Positions 7,336 through 12,336 of a stretch of DNA of 12,336 bases are shown here, in pieces. The stretch is taken from positions 1 to 12,336 of the forward strand of contig DASQMI010000085.1 in NCBI GenBank assembly GCA_035645555.1, read 5' to 3'. Position 1 is the stretch's first letter. Every line of letters starts with the position of its first letter. The stretch is from Lysobacter_F sp035645555. GTDB lineage: Bacteria; Pseudomonadota; Gammaproteobacteria; Xanthomonadales; Xanthomonadaceae. Under the pieces are notes generated by a model that worked only from the letters and a program-made list of their open reading frames with translations, had not been told where the DNA came from and did not search any database. The translations under genes and the position numbers were made by a program.

Positions 7336-8663
7336 TCGCGCCCAGCCTGACCCTGCGCGACGTGCGGCGCATGCTCGAAGGCGTGGTGCCGCCGGTGCTG
7401 TGCACTGCCTCGCCCGACGGCGAACCGCACGTCACCTATCTCTCGCAGGCCGAGTACGTCGACGAGGCGCACCTCGCGCTCAGCTTCCAGTTCTTCAATC
7501 GCAGCCGCGCCAATGTGCTCGCCACGCGGCGTGCCGCGCTGGCGGTCGACGATCCGTACACCGGTGCTGGCGTGGTGATGCAGCTCGAGTACGTGCGCAC
7601 CGACACCGCCGGGCCGGTGTTCGAGCGCCTGCGCGCCAAGCTCGCCGGCATCGCCTCGCAGACCGGCATGGAGAAGGTGTTCCGCCTGCAGGGCGCGGAC
7701 GTCTACCGCGTGCTGCACCTGCGCCGCGTGCCGGGTCGGCGCGAACTGCCAGCCGCGCAGCCGCGCTGCGATCTCGCCGCCGGCGCGCGCCGGCTGTCCG
7801 AGCGGCTGGCGGCGTGCACCGAGCTTGGCGCGCTGTTCGACGAAACCATGCGCGGCCTGCGCGAGCTGCTGCTGATCGACCACGCAATGCTGCTGCTCAT
7901 CGACGCCGCGTGCGCCCACTTCGTCAACGTGGCGAGCCTGGGCTACGCCGATCCCGGCCTCGGCGCCGAGGTGCCGGTGGACGAGGGGCTTGCCGGCGTG
8001 GCCGCGCGCGAAGGCGTGCCGGTGCGGGTCGGGCACATGACCACCATGTACGCCTACGGCCGCGCGATCCGCCGGCGCGCCCGCGAACGCGGGCTCGACG
8101 CCGCGCTGGGGCACGAGATCCCGCTCCCCGGGCTGGCGCAGCCACGCAGCCAGCTGGCGGTGCCGCTGCGCGCGCATGGCCGCACGCTCGGCGTGCTGCT
8201 GGTGGAGAGCACGCACGACCAGTTCTTCAGTTACGACGACGAGGACGCGCTGACCGTGCTGTGCAGCCAGCTCGCGTCGTCGTTACTGTTTCTGCAGCGC
8301 GCCGAGGCCGACCCGGTCGACGACGACGCTGCACCGCCGCTAGAGGTGCGCTTCTACCCGCGCGACGGCAGCGTGTTCCTCGACAACGCGTACCTGATCA
8401 AGGGCGTCGCCGGCGCGGTGTTCTGGAAGCTGGTCGGCGTCTACACCCGCGAGCGCCGCAGCGAGTTCTCCAACCGCGAGCTGCGCCGCGATCCGGAACT
8501 GCGCCTGCCTGAGGTGCAGGACAACCTGGAGGTGCGCCTGCTGTTGCTGCAGCGCCGGTTGGCCGAGCGCGATGCGCCGGTGCGGATCGTCAGGACTGCG
8601 CGTGGCCGCTTCCGCATCGAGGTGCGGCGCCGGCTGCGGCTGCTGCCGCCGGTGGCGCGCTGA
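7332..8663 (+). CDS. Split-barrel / GAF / probable winged-helix regulator
   Basis: 443-aa protein in three parts. Residues 1-135 form a second PNPOx-like split barrel (NRSRANVLATRRAALAVDDP at 56-75 is the cofactor-phosphate region in this family). Residues about 155-325 form a GAF sensory domain with a striking HMTTMYAYGRAIRRRARERG stretch (235-254). Residues 337-443 look like an OmpR-type winged helix: a lead strand pair, helices around EFSNRELRRDPELRLP (378-393) and DNLEVRLLLLQRRL (397-410), then a wing VRIVRTARGRF (417-427). The last assignment is by pattern only. It would make a one-component regulator sensing a flavin, heme or redox ligand. The start is GTG at 7332, overlapping the previous stop. 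The gene converges on the LysR gene with 3 bp between stops. Confidence 0.78.
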   Translation: MIAPSLTLRDVRRMLEGVVPPVLCTASPDGEPHVTYLSQAEYVDEAHLALSFQFFNRSRANVLATRRAALAVDDPYTGAGVVMQLEYVRTDTAGPVFERLRAKLAGIASQTGMEKVFRLQGADVYRVLHLRRVPGRRELPAAQPRCDLAAGARRLSERLAACTELGALFDETMRGLRELLLIDHAMLLLIDAACAHFVNVASLGYADPGLGAEVPVDEGLAGVAAREGVPVRVGHMTTMYAYGRAIRRRARERGLDAALGHEIPLPGLAQPRSQLAVPLRAHGRTLGVLLVESTHDQFFSYDDEDALTVLCSQLASSLLFLQRAEADPVDDDAAPPLEVRFYPRDGSVFLDNAYLIKGVAGAVFWKLVGVYTRERRSEFSNRELRRDPELRLPEVQDNLEVRLLLLQRRLAERDAPVRIVRTARGRFRIEVRRRLRLLPPVAR

Positions 8664-8666
8664 GCC

Positions 8667-9551
8667 TCACTCCAGCGCCAGCGTGCGCGCCAGATGCCCG
8701 TACACGGTGGCGACCCGGCGCAGGTGGCGCGATTCCGGATGGGTGAGCAGCCAGAGGTCGGTCTCGGCCTCGTCCAGCGGCGCGGTCAGCGCGCGCAGGT
8801 CGTCGCGACGCCGGGCCAGGAACAGCGGCAGCACGCCCACGCCCAGCCCGAGCGCCACCAGCTCGGCCACGGTCAGGATGCTGTTGACCCGGTAGCACGG
8901 GCTCACTTTCGGGTAGTGGCGCTTGCGCCACACCACCGACGGGTGCTCCGGCAGCGCGTCGTCCGGCGCGAGCCACGGCAACCCGCGGGCGAGCGCGTCG
9001 TCGAGGTCGGCCACGTCGCTGCCGGCGGCCACGAACACCGCGACCCGGATCCGCCCCAGCCGCCGCCCGACCAGGTGCGGCGGCGGGCGCTTGGTCGCGC
9101 GCACCGCGACGTCGGCATCGCGCCGGGTCAGGCTGGCCAGCTCGTTGCCGGTGTGCAGTTCGAACTCGATCAGAGGGTGCTCGGCGTGCAGCGCCGCCAG
9201 CGCCGGCGCCACCAGCCCGTGCAGGATGGTGTCGGTGGTGGTGATCCGCACCGTGCCCGACACCAGCTCCGGGCGCAGCTGCGCCGCCGAGCGCGCGGTC
9301 TCCAGCGCCGCCTCGATCTGCTCGGCCTGCTCGGCCAACGCGCGCGCCAGCTCCGTCGGCAGGTAGCCGCTGCGGCCGCGCTCGAACAGCGACTGCCCGA
9401 GCCCGCGCTCGATCCGCTGCAGCGAGCGGAACACGGTGGAGGCGTTCACCCCGAGCCGCTCGCCGGCGCTCGCCAGGGTGCCGGCCCGGGCCAGCGCCAG
9501 CACCACCGCGAGGTCGGCGGCGTCCAGGCGATATTGCGTTTCTGCAATCAA
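8667..9551 (-). CDS. LysR-family transcriptional regulator
   Basis: 294-aa LysR-type regulator. The N-terminal winged helix-turn-helix is at about 8-68 (LARAGTLASAGERLGVNASTVFRSLQRIE), followed by a linker helix and a periplasmic-binding-protein-like effector domain from about 92 (VSGTVRITTTDTILHGLV). It holds one cysteine, C219, so an OxyR-style intramolecular disulfide is excluded. The start is taken as TTG at 9549-9551: it gives the usual LysR N-terminus (LIAETQYRLDAADLAVVL) and has GGAG 6 bases upstream. The upstream ATG at 9737 would run through the doxX start and is rejected. It is divergent from doxX-gst with a LysR dyad in the 76-bp gap, so it probably controls both that operon and itself. 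Confidence 0.9.
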   Translation of the reverse strand: MIAETQYRLDAADLAVVLALARAGTLASAGERLGVNASTVFRSLQRIERGLGQSLFERGRSGYLPTELARALAEQAEQIEAALETARSAAQLRPELVSGTVRITTTDTILHGLVAPALAALHAEHPLIEFELHTGNELASLTRRDADVAVRATKRPPPHLVGRRLGRIRVAVFVAAGSDVADLDDALARGLPWLAPDDALPEHPSVVWRKRHYPKVSPCYRVNSILTVAELVALGLGVGVLPLFLARRRDDLRALTAPLDEAETDLWLLTHPESRHLRRVATVYGHLARTLALE

Positions 9552-9571
9552 GAATTGCTCCGCCGCTAATT
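9544..9571. promoter_or_regulatory. LysR-type operator dyads
   Basis: Two overlapping dyads lie at the start of the LysR gene. AATT-N11-AATT (9553-9571) contains the classic ATT-N11-AAT box of LysR regulators (T-N11-A). GCAAT-N5-ATTGC (9544-9558) covers the TTG start codon itself. Binding here could repress lysR and activate doxX. The positions relative to both genes are typical of LysR divergent control. Confidence 0.6.
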
Positions 9572-9592
9572 CCAGTGACGAGAGTGCAAGCC

Positions 9593-9598
9593 TAGAGT
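9593..9598 (+). promoter_or_regulatory. Candidate -10 box for doxX-gst
   Basis: TAGAGT (4 of 6 matches) with TTCCAG 17 bp upstream (9570-9575, 3 of 6). The weak -35 box abuts the LysR dyad, as expected for an activator-dependent promoter. The leader would be about 24 bases and includes AAGGG as the ribosome binding site. Confidence 0.4.
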
Positions 9599-9627
9599 GG
9601 CGCCACCCCAACCGCAAGGGTTCCGCC

Positions 9628-10050
9628 ATGTCCTCGTTTGCTGCTCCCCGCTCCGCCCTGTACGCCGCCACCCTGCTGCGGGTGTCGCTGGCAGTGATGT
9701 GGATCGCCCACGGCCTGCTGAAGTGGGTCGTGTTCACCCTGCCCGGCAGCGCGGCGTTCTTCGAGAGCGTCGGCCTGCCGGGATTCCTCGCCTACGTGGT
9801 GACGTTCACCGAGATCGGCGGCGGCATCGCCATGCTGCTGGGCGTGTACGCGCGGCAGATCGCGCTGGCGCTGGTGCCGATCGTGCTCGGCGCGGCGTGG
9901 GTGCACTTCCCCAACGGCTGGGTGTTCACCGCGCCCAACGGCGGCTGGGAATACCCGGTGTTCCTGGCGCTGATGTCGGTGGTCAGCTGGCTGCTCGGCG
10001 ACGGGCTGTTCGCGCTGCGCCGCAGCGCGCGCCTGGCCCCGGCCGCGTGA
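9628..10050 (+). CDS. DoxX-family membrane protein
   Basis: 140-aa integral inner-membrane protein of the DoxX family. Four hydrophobic helices are visible at about 11-33, 53-75, 77-95 and 109-131, with the family signature features MWIAHGLLKW in helix 1 and EIGGGIAMLLGVYAR in helix 2. DoxX relatives are linked to thiol, sulfur and oxidative stress handling, for example in membrane oxidoreductase complexes, but no catalytic residues can be named here. The ATG has AAGGG 7 bases upstream. It is first in an apparent operon with the glutathione-transferase gene (8-bp gap) and divergent from its presumed LysR regulator. Longer upstream in-frame starts would run into the regulator and are rejected. 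Confidence 0.88.
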   Translation: MSSFAAPRSALYAATLLRVSLAVMWIAHGLLKWVVFTLPGSAAFFESVGLPGFLAYVVTFTEIGGGIAMLLGVYARQIALALVPIVLGAAWVHFPNGWVFTAPNGGWEYPVFLALMSVVSWLLGDGLFALRRSARLAPAA

Positions 10051-10058
10051 GGCCCGCC

Positions 10059-10733
10059 ATGAGCACGCTCACCCTGGTCAGCCACGCGCTGTGCCCGTAC
10101 GTGCAGCGCGCGGCGATCCTGCTGCGCGAGAAGCAGGTGCCGTTCGAGCGCCGCGACGTCGATCTCGGCAACAAGCCGGACTGGTTCCTGCGGATTTCCC
10201 CGCTCGGCAAGACGCCGGTGCTGCTGGTCGGCGACACCCCGCTGTTCGAGTCGGCGGTGATCAACGAGTACCTGGACGAGACCCGGCCGCCGCGCCTGCA
10301 TTCGGACGACCCGCTCGTGCGCGCCCGCCACCGCGCCTGGGTGGAGTTCGCCTCCGCCGTGCTGAACCTGATCGGCGGGTTCTACGGCGCGCCGGACGAG
10401 GCCACCCTGGCCGCGCGCGTGGAGGACCTGCGCGCGCGCTTCCGCCAGCTGGAGGCGGAGCTCGGCGACGGGCCGTTCTTCGCCGGGGCCACGTTCAACC
10501 TGGTCGATGCAGCGTTCGCGCCGGCGTTCCGATACTTCGAGGTGCTCGACCCGGACGACGGCTTCAAGGTGTTCGCCGGGCTGCCGAAAGTGCAGGCGTG
10601 GCGGCGCGCGCTGGCGGCGCGGCCGTCGGTGCGCGAGGCGGTGGCCGCCGACTACCCGGAGCGCCTGCGAGCGTTCGTGCGGGCGCGGCGCTCGGCGCTG
10701 GCGCGCCGGCTGGACGCCGCGGCGGCCGCCTAG
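10059..10733 (+). CDS. Glutathione S-transferase family protein
   Basis: 224-aa soluble glutathione transferase. The N-terminal thioredoxin fold (1-80) has a C12-P13-Y14 active site, so a cysteine nucleophile as in omega or beta classes is likely, with deglutathionylation or thiol transfer as probable chemistry. The cis-proline is P53 (KTPVLL), and E64-S65 bind the glutathione gamma-glutamyl group. The C-terminal helical domain (about 87-205) carries the LVDAAFAPAFRYF stretch with the N-capping aspartate. The start codon has GAGG overlapping the doxX stop. Cotranscription with doxX under a LysR regulator suggests an electrophile or quinone stress response. The substrate is unknown. Confidence 0.92.
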   Translation: MSTLTLVSHALCPYVQRAAILLREKQVPFERRDVDLGNKPDWFLRISPLGKTPVLLVGDTPLFESAVINEYLDETRPPRLHSDDPLVRARHRAWVEFASAVLNLIGGFYGAPDEATLAARVEDLRARFRQLEAELGDGPFFAGATFNLVDAAFAPAFRYFEVLDPDDGFKVFAGLPKVQAWRRALAARPSVREAVAADYPERLRAFVRARRSALARRLDAAAAA

Positions 10734-10743
10734 GAGGCCGGTG

Positions 10744-10819
10744 CCCGGGCAGGCGGCGTGGTGGTCCGCCCGCCTGCTCGGGGCCCAAGGCAGGCATCGT
10801 TGCCGGGCGCTCGCCTGCC
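10744..10819. repeat. Tandem hairpins sharing GCAGGC/GCCTGC arms
   Basis: Between gst and rpoH, the first hairpin pairs 10744-10756 with 10770-10782 (13 bp, one wobble, 13-base loop), starting 10 bases after the gst stop. The second pairs GGCAGGC (10789-10795) with GCCTGCC (10813-10819), loop 17. Both use the same arm sequence, so arm 1 could also pair with arm 4 and arm 2 with arm 3. No T-run follows. It may be a REP-like extragenic palindrome pair, a transcript-end stabiliser or a switching leader. Confidence 0.5.
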
Positions 10820-10875
10820 CCGTCCGCTGAACGATAAATATTGCCTGAGTGGAACGCTCCGGGACCTTTGGCCCT

Positions 10876-10905
10876 TTAGCAGTCCCACACCGCGATTGCT
10901 AAGAT
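10876..10905 (+). promoter_or_regulatory. Candidate rpoH promoter with dyad
   Basis: An extended -10 element, TGC-TAAGAT (-10 hexamer 10900-10905), has TTAGCA (10876-10881) 18 bp upstream as a -35 (4 of 6 matches). The -10 ends 7 bases before the rpoH ATG, so the transcript would be leaderless or nearly so. TTAGCA (10876-10881) and TGCTAA (10897-10902) also form a perfect 6-bp inverted repeat with a 15-bp spacer, which could be a regulator site overlapping the promoter. Confidence 0.45.
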
Positions 10906-10912
10906 CGGCCCC

Positions 10913-11797
<885 letters not shown>

Positions 11798-11829
11798 CGA
11801 CGCGGCGACCCACAGCAAGCTCAGGGTGG

Positions 11830-11861
11830 ACGGCCCGGGAAACCGGGCCGTTCGCTTTTCT
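11830..11861 (+). terminator. Intrinsic terminator of rpoH
   Basis: ACGGCCCGG (11830-11838) and CCGGGCCGT (11843-11851) form a perfect 9-bp stem with a GAAA tetraloop, followed by TCGCTTTTCT. It lies 32 bp after the rpoH stop and just before the stop of the convergent ndh gene. The minus strand has no T-run after the stem, so it serves rpoH only. Confidence 0.85.
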
Positions 11862-12336
11862 ACGCGCGCTCGCCGCCGTCGCCGAGCACGATCCGCGCGT
11901 GGCGCTGGTAGGTGACGTACGCCCACGCCCAGTTGAGCAGCACGATCAGCCGGTTGCGGAAGCCGATCAGGAAGAACACGTGCGCGGCCAGCCAGAACGC
12001 CCAGGCCGGCGCGCCGGAGAAGCGCAGTCCGCGCAGGTCGACCACCGCGGCGCGGCGGCCGATGGTGGCGAGGTTGCCGTAGTCGCGGTAGCGGAACGGC
12101 GCCGGCGACCGGCCGCGCAGCCGCGCGCGAATCGCGTGCGCCACGTGGCGCCCCATCTGCTTGGCGGCCGGCGCTACGCCCGGCACCGCGGAACCGTCGG
12201 CATTGCGCACGCTGGCGAGATCGCCGATCACGAAGATCTCCGGATGCCCGGGCACCGTGAGCTCGGGGGTGACCTGCACGCGGCCGGCGCGGTCGCACGG
12301 CGCGCCGAGCATCGCGCCCAGTGGAGAGGCGGCCAC
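11860..12336 (-). CDS. ndh: Type II NADH dehydrogenase, C-terminal part
   Basis: 158 codons of the 3' end of a single-subunit NADH:quinone oxidoreductase (NDH-2), which passes electrons from NADH to the quinone pool without pumping protons. The 5' part lies beyond the window edge; the open frame runs to the last base, so the first codon (GTG, valine within VAASPLG) is not a start. Visible features are the FAD-contacting IFVIGDLA (34-41, D39), the quinone-site segment GVAPAAKQMG (53-62), and a C-terminal hydrophobic/amphipathic membrane anchor (about 109-145: FWLAAHVFFLIGFRNR, then LIVLLNWAWAYV). Stop is TAG. It converges with rpoH, 62 bp apart. Confidence 0.9.
   Translation of the reverse strand: MAASPLGAMLGAPCDRAGRVQVTPELTVPGHPEIFVIGDLASVRNADGSAVPGVAPAAKQMGRHVAHAIRARLRGRSPAPFRYRDYGNLATIGRRAAVVDLRGLRFSGAPAWAFWLAAHVFFLIGFRNRLIVLLNWAWAYVTYQRHARIVLGDGGERA

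Noticed and set aside
5796..8216. 806-codon open frame on the minus strand
   Set aside because: It lies antisense to three well-supported genes, its translation is Arg/His/Gln-rich without any domain, and very GC-rich DNA often lacks stops in the antisense frame.
9552..9737. N-terminal extension of the LysR regulator to the ATG at 9737
   Set aside because: It would run through the doxX start and promoter; TTG at 9551 has a properly spaced GGAG and the standard LysR N-terminus.
10851..10887. Sigma-E-like promoter (GGAAC ... GTC) upstream of rpoH
   Set aside because: The GGAAC to GTC distance is far longer than the roughly 16 bp needed, so the match is likely chance.

Overview
This is a very GC-rich, densely coding 12.3-kb chromosomal window. 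Gene content and order point to a gammaproteobacterium of the Xanthomonadales (Lysobacterales), most likely Xanthomonadaceae or Rhodanobacteraceae. Three things suggest this: trx divergent from rhlB, as in gammaproteobacteria generally; the cell-division pair ftsEX with rpoH in the same neighbourhood; and a LysR / DoxX / glutathione-transferase cluster with a TTG-started regulator. The genus cannot be fixed from the sequence alone. There are no tRNAs, rRNAs, insertion sequences or CRISPR arrays.

Layout. (1) 1-725: a short gene-free flank, thioredoxin on the minus strand, and a 209-bp divergent intergenic region. (2) 726-4082: rhlB, an RNA helicase with an unusually long arginine-rich tail, then ftsE and ftsX overlapping as ATGA. 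(3) 4149-5740: a protein of two receiver domains, the first lacking its phosphoacceptor aspartate, overlapping as ATGA with ung (uracil-DNA glycosylase). (4) 5844-6785: an NmrA-type NAD(P)-binding protein whose ribosome binding site lies inside a perfect nested hairpin. (5) 6847-8663: a coupled pair, a small split-barrel flavin-type protein followed by a larger protein with split-barrel, GAF and probable winged-helix parts, which looks like a one-component sensor-regulator. (6) 8667-10733: a LysR regulator divergent from doxX-gst, with a textbook LysR dyad between them. (7) 10734-10912: tandem hairpins and the rpoH promoter region. (8) 10913-11858: rpoH, sigma-32, with a strong terminator. (9) 11860-12336: the C-terminal part of a type II NADH dehydrogenase, converging on rpoH and cut by the window edge.

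Taken together, the window mixes housekeeping genes (thioredoxin, RNA turnover, FtsEX division control, DNA repair, heat-shock sigma factor, respiration) with a block of redox and electrophile-response genes (NmrA, two split-barrel proteins, LysR/DoxX/GST) between ftsX and rpoH. The most noteworthy candidates are the split-barrel/GAF/winged-helix regulator with its coupled partner, the hairpin masking the nmrA-like ribosome binding site, and the degenerate tandem receiver protein fused translationally to ung. Several genes (ftsE, rpoH) have -10-like hexamers only about 7 bases before their ATG and no Shine-Dalgarno sequence, suggesting leaderless transcripts.
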